The notes under the pieces are model-generated. The model did not search any database, was not told the DNA's origin, and saw only the letters and a program-made list of their open reading frames with translations. Both the position numbers and the translations under genes were made by a program. Of a stretch of DNA of 35,233 nt, positions 25,257 through 33,686 are shown in pieces. Position 1 is the first letter of the stretch, and the number at the start of each line of letters is the position of its first letter. Origin of the DNA: Sedimentisphaerales bacterium (GTDB lineage Bacteria > Planctomycetota > Phycisphaerae > Sedimentisphaerales > Anaerobacaceae); the NCBI GenBank assembly GCA_016931715.1, contig JAFGEF010000079.1, positions 1-35,233 on the forward strand, given 5' to 3'.

Positions 25257-27893
25257 TCAGGGAGCTGCATCACCATATATCGGCGAAGTGCTGATGCTGC
25301 TTCTGCTGGCATACGGTGTACCCCCATAAGCTCCAATATTGATTATTCCATTGTTTGGCCAGGGCTCTCGTCCGAAAGAGATTTCTATATCGCCGGCGTC
25401 GATGCACTTGCTGTGATATGAATCCGGTCCTACCCAGCCATTAGTTGCAGAATATCTGCCATAAAAAGACTGCAGATGATAGTCACCATTTTCTTTGTTG
25501 GAATTAGCGAATCTCGGATTATCGGTGAAGTTCGTCGTCTTATCAGATACATAATTAAACTGACCTGTTCCAAGTCTGCAATATGTAATATTATACTTTA
25601 TCAGGGGATCGTGAATGTCGAAATCGCCATAAGTATTATTATAGAAAATACAGTGTTTGACGATAGCGCTGGAACCGGATTCGCCGGAATAAATTCCATA
25701 ATTATTATACGCAATTGTAAGGTTCATAAGGGTCGGAGAAGCGCCTTCACAATATATAGCGCCCAGGCCGCAGTTTGTAATTATAAGATTTCTTAAAATG
25801 CTGTCCCTGTATAAACCCTGGTTGAATGAGAAAGCATACCCCCCCTTTGCTCTCACTTCAGCGGCGTCATCTGCGCTCTGAATAGTAATTGCCTTGCCCG
25901 CAAATGAAACTTCTTCTTCATAAATACCGGGCCAAATCATAATTACATCGCCGTCCACAGCTTCGTTAACTGCTCTCTGAATTGTCAGGAAAGCTTTTTC
26001 CCGACTCAGGCCTGTATTACTGTTACTGCCGATTTTTGCAACATGAAAAATGTATTGTGTGAAGTTCATGCTCGCCTGTTCTGTCCCGCCGTATGCACCC
26101 ATATTGATTCGTTTTCCATGCGGGAAAGGCTCCGGACCAATCGCATTCTGAGGGTCGCCTGCGTCGATACATGCGCTGTGAGCCGTATCTAAAATCCATG
26201 TTTTCTGAACAGGATTATAACGCCCGTAACGCGACTTGAGATGGTAATCTCCTGTTGAGGGCGAAGCAAAACAGGGATCGATGCTTATATTGTACTGCCC
26301 CTCATAATCACCCTGAACATTCGAGTAGCGAACAGGATACTCGTAAACCGCATCATCTATATATATGTTCTGACTGTCATTTCCCCATACGATGCTGTTT
26401 TGTACCACGATGTTGCAGCAGAGAGAATGTATTCCGCCGCCGATTGTGCTCTGAGGAGAAGGTATATCATTATTAGCTATAGTGCAGTTTGTAACAAGAA
26501 CATTACATATCTCATCAGACTCCATATCTGTGGTATCTTCAATCGAATCGGTGAAAATACCAGCGCCGGATTGAGCGATATTATCCGCTATGATACAGTT
26601 GCGCAATTCAATATCTGTAAGAAGTCCGGCGGCATAAACTCCGCCTCCAGTGACAGAGCCTGATGTACCCGCGCTATTAGACCTGATTTCACAATTTGCC
26701 AGCAGAGCCGTGCTTTGGCTGCAATACACTCCTGCGCCCAGGCTCGTGTTATATCCTTTATTATTTTTTATTATTGTGTTTACAATAACAGCATCGGAAT
26801 CTCTTATAAGAGCTATTCCGGCGCCGTATCCGCCCAGACGATGTGATGAAGGATTACCGACATAGCAGTTTTGAATTACACAATCAGCAATCATCGGAGA
26901 TGCACCGACAATGCCTATTCCGCCTCCAAGTATTGTCGAGCAATTCTGTATTATACAGTTGATAATGCTCGGACTGCTGAACTCGCAATAGATGCCGCCG
27001 CCAATCGGATGAGATGAGTTTTGAATCCAGTAATCATCTTCATCCGGAATTACAGTACCCGACTTCGCTCCGTTTTTAATTGTAAAACCGCGCAAAACCG
27101 AGCTTGACACTTCACCCTGATGAAAATAGAAACCCCTGTATTTGCTTTCGCAGTCAATAATAGTTTGTTCAGGACCTTTTTTGCTGTAAACGGTAATTGC
27201 TTTTCCTTTGAAATCAATCTCACAATTCCCTGCGCCTTTATATGTACCCGGAGCAACTTCAATAGATACTTCGTTAATGTCGCTGTCCTGTGCCAAATCA
27301 ATCGCGGCCTGTATAGTGGGACATTGTGTGCTTGGCACAAAATAATCAGCAGGATCAGAATTTAAAACAACTTCGATATAATCTATAAGAACACCAATAC
27401 CGGAGAAAGTTATATAACAAATCCCCCGAACAGACTTAATCGAAATATAATTTGTTCCCTCCTCAAGTTTTTTGGCAGCCGACCAGTTGATTCCATCCGA
27501 CGAGAGAGAATATTGCAGCTCCTGCTTAGAGCCTGAGTTATCATATGGAAACAGCACTTCGATTTTCAGACGGCCGCTGATTGTCCTGATGTCTTGTTCC
27601 TGCTCAAGAGGAAAACGATAAACAAGCTGGGCATTAACCTGGCCGTTTAAACCGCCAAAACCCAATTCCCCGGTATCCTTATGAAATAAATAAGGCTCAG
27701 AAGGTGGAAAAGCGCCCTGCGGCCAAATAATCGAATGATAGAAACTATCGTTTTCGACCTTGTCACTGCTTTCGTAATAGTCTTTATATGTATAACTCCA
27801 GTTTGGTTCTGTTGCGCCGGAAGCCAGGCAAACAGTCGCACACACTATAACAGCGGCTGTAATTAAAAATCGACCTATACCTGACTTAATCAT
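25257..27893 (-). CDS. Secreted protein with two right-handed parallel beta-helix modules
   Basis: 878 residues from ATG 27893, chosen because AAGGA is 6 bases upstream and a signal peptide (IGRFLITAAVIVCATVCLA) follows directly; a frame from 27956 adds 21 hydrophilic residues. After an N-terminal beta domain (~30-180), two homologous modules follow. Each opens with TIQxA...V.V.PG.Y (~193 and ~637), continues with repeated coils of the type GGGI..x.SP.I.NC.I.NC, and closes with GDYHL.S.YGRY ... CIDAGD ... GAYGGT..AS (CIDAGD at ~575 and ~830). The fold is that of polysaccharide-binding or -cleaving beta-helix proteins; no lyase triad could be identified. It sits 81 bp after the sigma-factor fusion gene and 42 bp before the barrel gene on one strand. 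Confidence 0.82.
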   Translation of the reverse strand: MIKSGIGRFLITAAVIVCATVCLASGATEPNWSYTYKDYYESSDKVENDSFYHSIIWPQGAFPPSEPYLFHKDTGELGFGGLNGQVNAQLVYRFPLEQEQDIRTISGRLKIEVLFPYDNSGSKQELQYSLSSDGINWSAAKKLEEGTNYISIKSVRGICYITFSGIGVLIDYIEVVLNSDPADYFVPSTQCPTIQAAIDLAQDSDINEVSIEVAPGTYKGAGNCEIDFKGKAITVYSKKGPEQTIIDCESKYRGFYFHQGEVSSSVLRGFTIKNGAKSGTVIPDEDDYWIQNSSHPIGGGIYCEFSSPSIINCIIQNCSTILGGGIGIVGASPMIADCVIQNCYVGNPSSHRLGGYGAGIALIRDSDAVIVNTIIKNNKGYNTSLGAGVYCSQSTALLANCEIRSNSAGTSGSVTGGGVYAAGLLTDIELRNCIIADNIAQSGAGIFTDSIEDTTDMESDEICNVLVTNCTIANNDIPSPQSTIGGGIHSLCCNIVVQNSIVWGNDSQNIYIDDAVYEYPVRYSNVQGDYEGQYNISIDPCFASPSTGDYHLKSRYGRYNPVQKTWILDTAHSACIDAGDPQNAIGPEPFPHGKRINMGAYGGTEQASMNFTQYIFHVAKIGSNSNTGLSREKAFLTIQRAVNEAVDGDVIMIWPGIYEEEVSFAGKAITIQSADDAAEVRAKGGYAFSFNQGLYRDSILRNLIITNCGLGAIYCEGASPTLMNLTIAYNNYGIYSGESGSSAIVKHCIFYNNTYGDFDIHDPLIKYNITYCRLGTGQFNYVSDKTTNFTDNPRFANSNKENGDYHLQSFYGRYSATNGWVGPDSYHSKCIDAGDIEISFGREPWPNNGIINIGAYGGTPYASRSSISTSPIYGDAAP

Positions 27894-27974
27894 ATTTTTC
27901 CTTATATTCAACTTGTGTCCACTTCCCGCTTCCTCCCTGCCTTTACGTACCTGCATTCAACTCAAGCTGCATGT

Positions 27975-29840
27975 TTATTCGTGTGAATCCCCCAACAACT
28001 TTGTAAGCCACAAAACACCATGGCTGTCCATCGATGTTGTCTTTTGTCCCGGTCTTGGCGGAACCGCAAATTCCGTATCTAATCCTTCGACATTCTGAAG
28101 GTATGTAAACTTCAAATTACCTTCTATACCCATCTTTGTAGAGAAGCTAATCTCATTGATTACATCGTTTTGCATATCAATATTATAAATAAATGTCACA
28201 TTGTCTGTAATAAGTTTCACCTGTGCGATCTTATTGTCAGAGCCTTCGACATATTGCGTCTCGAATTTGATTTTCTGTTCAGCGGCATCTCTGCGAATAG
28301 TATCAATCGCGTGCAGTCCCATCCAAGGCCTTGCCAATCCCTCGAAGAAGCTGCCAGATTTGTACAGTTCGATGCGATCATTTCCCTTTTTGTAAATATA
28401 AGCCTCACGATTAGTATCGACCATCAGCATGTCGCCTGTTTGCAGTCTCAGCCATGGGCTGTATTTTTCGCTGGCCGAATACAGGAATGGAATTCTTCCT
28501 CTGCCGGTCACATCCTGTCCATTTACGCGTCCGGAGATTCTGAAATATGTCCAGCCGCGTTTGTGCATCTGGTCACGATTGTCTGTTACATCCGAGTTGA
28601 TGGACCAGTCGGCCTGGAAATAATCTTCGTCAAGAACATTCTTGTGACGTATAGGAAGCGGACGATTGTCGCTCGAATCTATATTTCGAGGTTCGATAAC
28701 CAGCAGGCCGCGACCGCTCGCTGTAATATGTTCAATCCCTCTTGAAACCCCCTCGACTTTTGAGATAAACGCAGACATCTGCGGATCATCCGTAGGCATC
28801 TGTATAACGCTCAGGTCTTCGGCGTACATATGATGATTGTTTATTTTTACACCATTGCCATTGTAATAATAATTACCATGCTGGTTCTGTAACACTTTAC
28901 GATATTCGCTATTGACAGACGAGTTGAGCCTTACCTGCATCATAACAGGTCCAGACGGACCCTGCGGGAAGAACCATTGATATTCCTCGCCTGTATCGAT
29001 ATTCTGGCCAGCTCCGTTATTATCCTGAACCAAAACAGCGGAATTTCTCTGAGCTGCTGAATCGAGATTGAAAAGTTCAGGCTTCATCACTACAGTGCCG
29101 GTCGTCAAAACTCCAGCCGCCGCAAGCGACAAAATAGCCGTTTTCGAAGTGGCAAGACCAACGGCGCTGGCCGCAACGCCTACTTTTAAAGTTGCAGCGG
29201 CTATCGTAACTTCCGCTGCGGCAGCTTTGGTCGGCGCTGTCATTTTGCCAAAAAGAATCATAGCAGCCAAAAATGAGCCTTTTGCGAATCCATTCTTTGA
29301 AAGCTCCTTCTGCAATGCCCTTTTCGCGCGAAGAAATAACATTCTTGTGCTGAACTCGCTTGTGCCCATTGTTTCCGCAATTTCTGAATAAGGCATATCA
29401 TCGTAGCATCGCATTACAAGAACGGCTTTATGGCTGGTTTTGAGCTTTTTCATTGCCCCTGAAACAATCTGCTTCAGTTCATCACCAACCAAATCCTGAA
29501 AACCATCCTGACGGTCTTCCATCGAGCCTTTTTTCTCAAGACTCGCCACTGCCACCCTTCTGTGGGTCGCTTCTGTTCTATAAAATCTGCGCAGTTTGTT
29601 CGTGGCTATTCCATACAACCACGGCCAAAACCGGTCAGCTTCTCTTAATTTTCCTATTACCTTAAACATTTCCAACAAACTCTCCTGCACAATTTCCTGG
29701 GCCAGGTCTTCCTGCTGAGTCATACGCAATACATACGTATGCAAACGGTCCTTCGCCTGCACGGCCAGTTGATCAAGGCTGTTCTTATCGCCCTGCTGGG
29801 CCTTCTTTATCAGTTCGATCTGGTAGGTCTGCTGATCCAT
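27975..29840 (-). CDS. ECF sigma factor fused to membrane segments and a periplasmic domain
   Basis: 621 residues. Residues ~1-182 are an ECF-type sigma factor: region 2 (QEDLAQEIVQESLLEMFK, FWPWLYGIATNKLRRFYR, 43-88) and region 4 with its helix-turn-helix (YSEIAETMGTSEFSTRMLFL, 151-170). Residues ~186-250 are hydrophobic and Ala-rich (FLAAMILFG; AILSLAAAGVLTTGTVV), consistent with one or two membrane passes. Residues ~255-621 form a large, mostly beta domain ending in VEGLDTEFAVPPRPG, faintly LolA/RseB-like, which would lie outside the cytoplasm. No separate anti-sigma gene is adjacent, so the extension may itself control the sigma part. Extended ECF factors are known in Planctomycetes. It heads an apparent three-gene operon with the beta-helix and barrel genes. 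The start is reasonable (AGGCC upstream) but not decisive. Confidence 0.85.
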   Translation of the reverse strand: MDQQTYQIELIKKAQQGDKNSLDQLAVQAKDRLHTYVLRMTQQEDLAQEIVQESLLEMFKVIGKLREADRFWPWLYGIATNKLRRFYRTEATHRRVAVASLEKKGSMEDRQDGFQDLVGDELKQIVSGAMKKLKTSHKAVLVMRCYDDMPYSEIAETMGTSEFSTRMLFLRAKRALQKELSKNGFAKGSFLAAMILFGKMTAPTKAAAAEVTIAAATLKVGVAASAVGLATSKTAILSLAAAGVLTTGTVVMKPELFNLDSAAQRNSAVLVQDNNGAGQNIDTGEEYQWFFPQGPSGPVMMQVRLNSSVNSEYRKVLQNQHGNYYYNGNGVKINNHHMYAEDLSVIQMPTDDPQMSAFISKVEGVSRGIEHITASGRGLLVIEPRNIDSSDNRPLPIRHKNVLDEDYFQADWSINSDVTDNRDQMHKRGWTYFRISGRVNGQDVTGRGRIPFLYSASEKYSPWLRLQTGDMLMVDTNREAYIYKKGNDRIELYKSGSFFEGLARPWMGLHAIDTIRRDAAEQKIKFETQYVEGSDNKIAQVKLITDNVTFIYNIDMQNDVINEISFSTKMGIEGNLKFTYLQNVEGLDTEFAVPPRPGQKTTSMDSHGVLWLTKLLGDSHE

Positions 29841-30222
29841 AGAAGGCCTCTGTCAATCAAGACTAATATATAGTACCATCAGAAACACTAAATATAACGT
29901 TTTTTTCTGTAATTCTTTCATTCGTTTCTTTTTTCTAAAACCCTGTTATTACTGGACTTACGAACATAAATGATTCTTTTCAGGCAGTTATTCTTAAAAA
30001 AACGAAAAATTTTTAAGTTTTTTGCTTATTTTCTCAGAATTTTTGAAAAATAACTGCTTTTACTCATCCATCTGTTCATTTTTGCCAGCAGGCTGTTTGC
30101 TTTTAAAAAAACACAATCTCAATTAATAAACGAACTTTTACAAAAACTCCTATTAATTACGATAATTATACCATCTACCCGTCAAAAAAGGAAAAAAACT
30201 CTTAATGACAGCAATTATTGTC
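29841..30222. other. AT-rich intergenic region with long-range inverted repeat
   Basis: 382 bp upstream of the sigma-fusion gene and downstream of the GH15 gene. GCAGTTATT (29984-29992) is repeated inverted as AATAACTGC (30049-30057), enclosing a T/A-rich 56 bp loop. T-rich tracts just past the GH15 stop (30184-30200) may end its transcript. No gene was found. Confidence 0.5.
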
Positions 30223-32034
30223 TTATTGCAAGAAGTCTTGTAACCCGGATACATTGCTCCAGTTATAATTTGTTTCCAAAAGCAGGATAGTCTGAATCAA
30301 TGCAAGATGAGAATATCCCTGCGGGAAATTGCCAGTCAATCTGCATGTATCGATTTCGACATCTTCAGAAAACAGCTTGAATTTGTTGATGCATCGCAAA
30401 ACATTATCGAGCATTTTCCTGCTCTTTTCTTCATCACCTATAAGGTATAGTGCGTTTATCATCCAGAACGTGCAAATGATAAATGCGTTTTTGACTTCCC
30501 CGAATTCGTCGTTAGAAATATAGCGGAACGTAAAATCTGATTTTGTTAATTCTTCGTACGTTTTTTTTACCGTGCTTACTACCTTCGGATCGTCATTTTC
30601 AAGAAAACCATAGTGCAGCATAAGCAGATTAGCGGCGTCTAATTCACTGCCGCCATAAAACATAACAAATGACTTTCGCTGCTCGTTCCAGCCTTTTTCA
30701 ATTATATCCTGCTTGATTTCAGATGCAATCTTTAGCCATTTTTCAGCGATATTAGGTTTTCCAATAAAACGAGCTATTTTTGCAGATCTGTCCATAGCTA
30801 CCCAGCTCATCATCTTGGAATGGACATAATGTCTCGGCTGGCCTCTGCGTTCCCATATCCCGTTATCAGGCTCTTTCCATTTTTTTATAACGGTATTTGC
30901 CAGGTCCCTGACTATTGTCCATATTTCCTCATCCGTTACAACTCTATCCCTGTGTTTTACAAGAAGATATGTATATATTGCCTCGATAAGCTGGCCATAG
31001 ATGTCATTTTGTACCTGTTTGTATGCATCGTTGCCAATTCGTACTGGTTTGGAACCTTCGTAGCCGGAAAGATGTTCGAGGATTCTCTCGGTTAATAAAC
31101 GTTCGCCGTTTATGCCGTACATGACTGAAATATTTTCGTGCTTCAGCATCCTTCTGTTCAGCACAAAATTCATATATCGCTGCGCCGAGCTTGTATGACC
31201 TATCCTGTTATACAAATCGACAATCATCGATGAATCACGTATCCAGCAGTACCTGTAGTCCCAGTTTCGATCTTTACCGATTATTTCAGGCAGTGATGTT
31301 GTGGGCGATGCAATAACCGCTCCCGAACGCTGATATGTAAGAAGCTTAAGCGTAATTGCCGAACGCAGAAGCAATTCTTTATACTTTGAAGGAACTTTAG
31401 TTCTGTATGCCCAGTCCAGCCAGTACGTCTTCGTCTTCTGGTATTCGATATTGATTCTGTCGGTATCTATCTCATCAAGTTTTTCATGATATGAGAAAAG
31501 CATAAAAGAATCGCATTTTAATTCGACCGGCTCCGATGTCAATATGCTTTTGTAATTCAGATTGGAATATAAATAAAAGCTCGCGTATTCACCTTTTTGT
31601 GACGTAATTTTTACATGATTATTCTCTAAGATAAATTCGCTCTCGCTGGCTGCATAATTCGGCTTCGGATGAAATTTGACAATCAATTTGGGATTGCCCG
31701 AAATGAGTTTTATGTCCCTGTGTATCTCAGGCGGACAATAATACTCCTGCTTCGATGTAAGAAATCGCGGCATGTAATCTCTTAATTCAAAAATACCGTC
31801 TTCGGTTGTGAAAACTGTCTTTAGAACAGGGGTATGTGTAATGTAGCTCTGTTCGACTGTTTTTACATTAACAGCGGCTATACTGAAAAACCCGCCTTTG
31901 TCTGCATCTAATATTTTTGCAAATACCGATGGCGAATCGAAGAACGGAAGACACAGCCAGTCTATACTGCAATCGCTCGAAATCAAAGCCGAGCTTGTAC
32001 AATTGCCGATAATCGCGTAATCATAATTTTTCAT
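30223..32034 (-). CDS. Glycoside hydrolase family 15 (glucoamylase/trehalase-type) protein
   Basis: 603 residues, no signal peptide, so cytoplasmic. The N-terminal ~200 residues are the beta-sandwich that precedes the barrel in bacterial GH15 (YAIIGNCTSSALISSDCSIDWLCLP). The (alpha/alpha)6 barrel has IASPTTSLPE (241-250), RNWDYRYCWIRDSS (256-269), the catalytic-acid motif DNGIWERRGQPRHYVHSK (Glu395) and, near the C-terminus, the second acidic site before LTGNFPQGYSHLALI (Glu557 candidate). The family releases glucose from alpha-glucans or splits trehalose; the two cannot be separated by eye. AAGGA stands 6 bases before the ATG. It is divergent from the methyltransferase gene and has its own promoter. 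Confidence 0.88.
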   Translation of the reverse strand: MKNYDYAIIGNCTSSALISSDCSIDWLCLPFFDSPSVFAKILDADKGGFFSIAAVNVKTVEQSYITHTPVLKTVFTTEDGIFELRDYMPRFLTSKQEYYCPPEIHRDIKLISGNPKLIVKFHPKPNYAASESEFILENNHVKITSQKGEYASFYLYSNLNYKSILTSEPVELKCDSFMLFSYHEKLDEIDTDRINIEYQKTKTYWLDWAYRTKVPSKYKELLLRSAITLKLLTYQRSGAVIASPTTSLPEIIGKDRNWDYRYCWIRDSSMIVDLYNRIGHTSSAQRYMNFVLNRRMLKHENISVMYGINGERLLTERILEHLSGYEGSKPVRIGNDAYKQVQNDIYGQLIEAIYTYLLVKHRDRVVTDEEIWTIVRDLANTVIKKWKEPDNGIWERRGQPRHYVHSKMMSWVAMDRSAKIARFIGKPNIAEKWLKIASEIKQDIIEKGWNEQRKSFVMFYGGSELDAANLLMLHYGFLENDDPKVVSTVKKTYEELTKSDFTFRYISNDEFGEVKNAFIICTFWMINALYLIGDEEKSRKMLDNVLRCINKFKLFSEDVEIDTCRLTGNFPQGYSHLALIQTILLLETNYNWSNVSGLQDFLQ

Positions 32035-32114
32035 CGAATGTCCTTAAAATATCTAATTGGGATATTTTTCATTTAATTGCCTTAAAGACATATTTCCTTC
32101 CCTTCGGCACCTGT

Positions 32115-32144
32115 AATCTAATCCAATTTATCTGTTATCGTCAA
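32115..32144 (-). promoter_or_regulatory. Probable sigma70 promoter of the GH15 gene
   Basis: On the minus strand TTGACG (32144-32139), 17-18 bases, TTAGAT/TAGATT (32121-32115), about 80 bases upstream of the start codon. Confidence 0.4.
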
Positions 32145-32190
32145 GAAATCTTTTACAAATCTTTTTATTAAAATCAGGAATGAAAACTTA

Positions 32191-32220
32191 TTGACGTATA
32201 TCCTCATTTTTGATAGTTAT
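32191..32220 (+). promoter_or_regulatory. Possible sigma70 promoter of the methyltransferase gene
   Basis: TTGACG (32191-32196), 17 bases, TAGTTA (32214-32219), ~24 bases before the ATG at 32244. The -10 match is weak. If correct, the leader would be very short, which fits the absence of a Shine-Dalgarno. Confidence 0.3.
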
Positions 32221-32243
32221 GCAGCAGATAAAAAATTATATAT

Positions 32244-32897
32244 ATGAACAATAAAAAAAGAAATTTCGATAAAGAAGCCGCATTGTGGGATGAAAATCCC
32301 GCAAGAGTCAAACTGGCACACGATGTTGCCCATGCCGTAACCAAACAAATCACCCTGAAGCCTGACATGGACGTTATGGACTTTGGCTGCGGCACAGGTT
32401 TATTAACACTCGAATTGCAGCCTTACGTGCGTTCCATTACTGGTGTTGACAACTCGCAGGGAATGCTCGATATTTTTAATACGAAGGTTAACAAACTCAA
32501 GCTGGGCAATATAAAATCCTTGCTTATCGACCTCGACAAAGGCCGGAAACTGACAGGCAATTATCAGATTGTTTTAAGCGGTATGACACTTCACCATATA
32601 AAGGAAATCGAACCTCTTTTCGAGCAGTTTTATAACATTATCTCGCCCGGAGGCTATTTGTGTCTTGTCGATTTGGACCTTGATAACGGCAAGTTTCACA
32701 GAGATAACACAGGCGTATTTCACTTCGGTTTTTCACGGACGGCTCTGCGAAAGATTTTTACCGACACCGGATTTGAAAATGTTAAAGACATTACCGCCGC
32801 CGAGGTGACAAAGCCGACCATAGATGGTGAAATGAAAACTTTCACTGTGTTTCTTATGACCGGTCAAAAGAAAATGAATAAATCCGATGCTGAATAA
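32244..32897 (+). CDS. Class I SAM-dependent methyltransferase
   Basis: 217 residues, cytoplasmic. SAM-binding motif I is VMDFGCGTGLL (44-54), with the acidic end of strand 2 in ITGVDNSQGM (Asp69); motif at strand 4 is IVLSGMTLHHI (~109-119), and SPGGYLCLVDLD (~134-145) is the post-IV loop. The layout matches the Methyltransf_11/25 small-molecule group, of the kind that methylates quinones, lipids or metabolites; target unknown. No good ribosome site precedes the ATG; the transcript may be nearly leaderless. It is convergent with the membrane-anchored gene at 32924 and divergent from GH15. Confidence 0.88.
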   Translation: MNNKKRNFDKEAALWDENPARVKLAHDVAHAVTKQITLKPDMDVMDFGCGTGLLTLELQPYVRSITGVDNSQGMLDIFNTKVNKLKLGNIKSLLIDLDKGRKLTGNYQIVLSGMTLHHIKEIEPLFEQFYNIISPGGYLCLVDLDLDNGKFHRDNTGVFHFGFSRTALRKIFTDTGFENVKDITAAEVTKPTIDGEMKTFTVFLMTGQKKMNKSDAE

Positions 32898-32923
32898 AAC
32901 TATGTGAGAATTGCTAATGAATA

Positions 32924-33508
32924 TTATTGCTGGCCGGACTGGAGCCATTGCTGAAGCTGCTGCTGAATAGCCTGAATACCCTGCTGCCTGTCCTCAGTCG
33001 GCAAATTCTGCCAGGTCAGAACCAGTTGCTGCAACTGGGCATATTCAGCCTGTGCCTGCTCAGGCGGCAGATATTGCCATCTCTGCATTAGTGACAGGAA
33101 TGACATGATTGAACCTCTGAATAATTGCGTTCTCTCTTCCTGCGACAGAGTACCAAGCCATGACATCCATTGACGAGCGTCTTCTGTCCGCTGATTACGT
33201 AATTGCTCTTCCGGTGTATAAGCCGGCTCTGCCTGCACAGGCTCTACAACTTCCGGCTCTGGTTCGACAACAACTTCTTCTACAGGAGGCTGCGGCGGTT
33301 CAACATTGCGATTTTCCCGCTCTCGCCGTAATGGCCTGATTACCGGCGTCTCGACCTGCGGAACGTCCTCCGGTGCCTGAACTACAGGCTCCTGCTCGAC
33401 CGGACGAGAACGAATTTGCCTGATTACCAGACCGATTCCGACTGCCGCTATAAGCACAGCGGCTGCACCGGCTATTGTCTTTATTGATATTGGTTTTTGA
33501 TTTACCAT
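32924..33508 (-). CDS. Membrane-anchored Pro/Glu-rich protein of unknown function
   Basis: 194 residues from ATG 33508; an ATG six bases earlier is in frame but only three bases from the AGGGG element, so the inner start is preferred. Architecture: short cytoplasmic N-terminus, one membrane helix (IAGAAAVLIAAVGIGLVI, ~12-29), a Pro/Glu/Val-rich spacer (~33-95) that would cross the periplasm or peptidoglycan, and a helical C-terminus with W and Q repeats (ARQWMSWLGTLSQEERTQLF; LQQLVLTWQNLPTEDRQQ; QQQLQQWLQ). The C-terminal part shows internal similarity of the form Q-x-W-x-x-L-x(3-5)-P/S-x-E. No family was recognised. A TonB-like linker is suggested by the spacer, but no TonB C-terminal domain is present. 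Confidence 0.7.
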   Translation of the reverse strand: MVNQKPISIKTIAGAAAVLIAAVGIGLVIRQIRSRPVEQEPVVQAPEDVPQVETPVIRPLRRERENRNVEPPQPPVEEVVVEPEPEVVEPVQAEPAYTPEEQLRNQRTEDARQWMSWLGTLSQEERTQLFRGSIMSFLSLMQRWQYLPPEQAQAEYAQLQQLVLTWQNLPTEDRQQGIQAIQQQLQQWLQSGQQ

Positions 33509-33573
33509 AGTCATAGCCCCTATATAGTCTTGAACTGTAAAAATTATTTCTGCAATATAAATTATTATATATA

Positions 33574-33582
33574 ATTATACCA
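33574..33582 (-). promoter_or_regulatory. Extended -10 promoter of the Pro/Glu-rich membrane protein gene
   Basis: On the minus strand TGGTATAAT (33582-33574), an extended -10 with perfect TATAAT, ~66 bases upstream of the start. No clear -35 at the standard distance. Confidence 0.5.
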
Positions 33583-33634
33583 TACCAGTACTAAAAAGGT
33601 TACAATTCCAAATCGACATTTTTCATTTTTTTAT

Positions 33635-33659
33635 AGCCACAGAGGACACAGAGAAAAAA
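33635..33659. repeat. Short intergenic repeat of the CCACAGAGGACACAGAG type
   Basis: AGCCACAGAGGACACAGAG followed by A-rich sequence, in the gap between two minus-strand genes. I recognise this phrase as a recurring intergenic sequence of many environmental bacterial genomes; its copy number here cannot be judged. Confidence 0.5.
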
Positions 33660-33686
33660 TATTTTCTTAACATTAGAAGCTAAATA

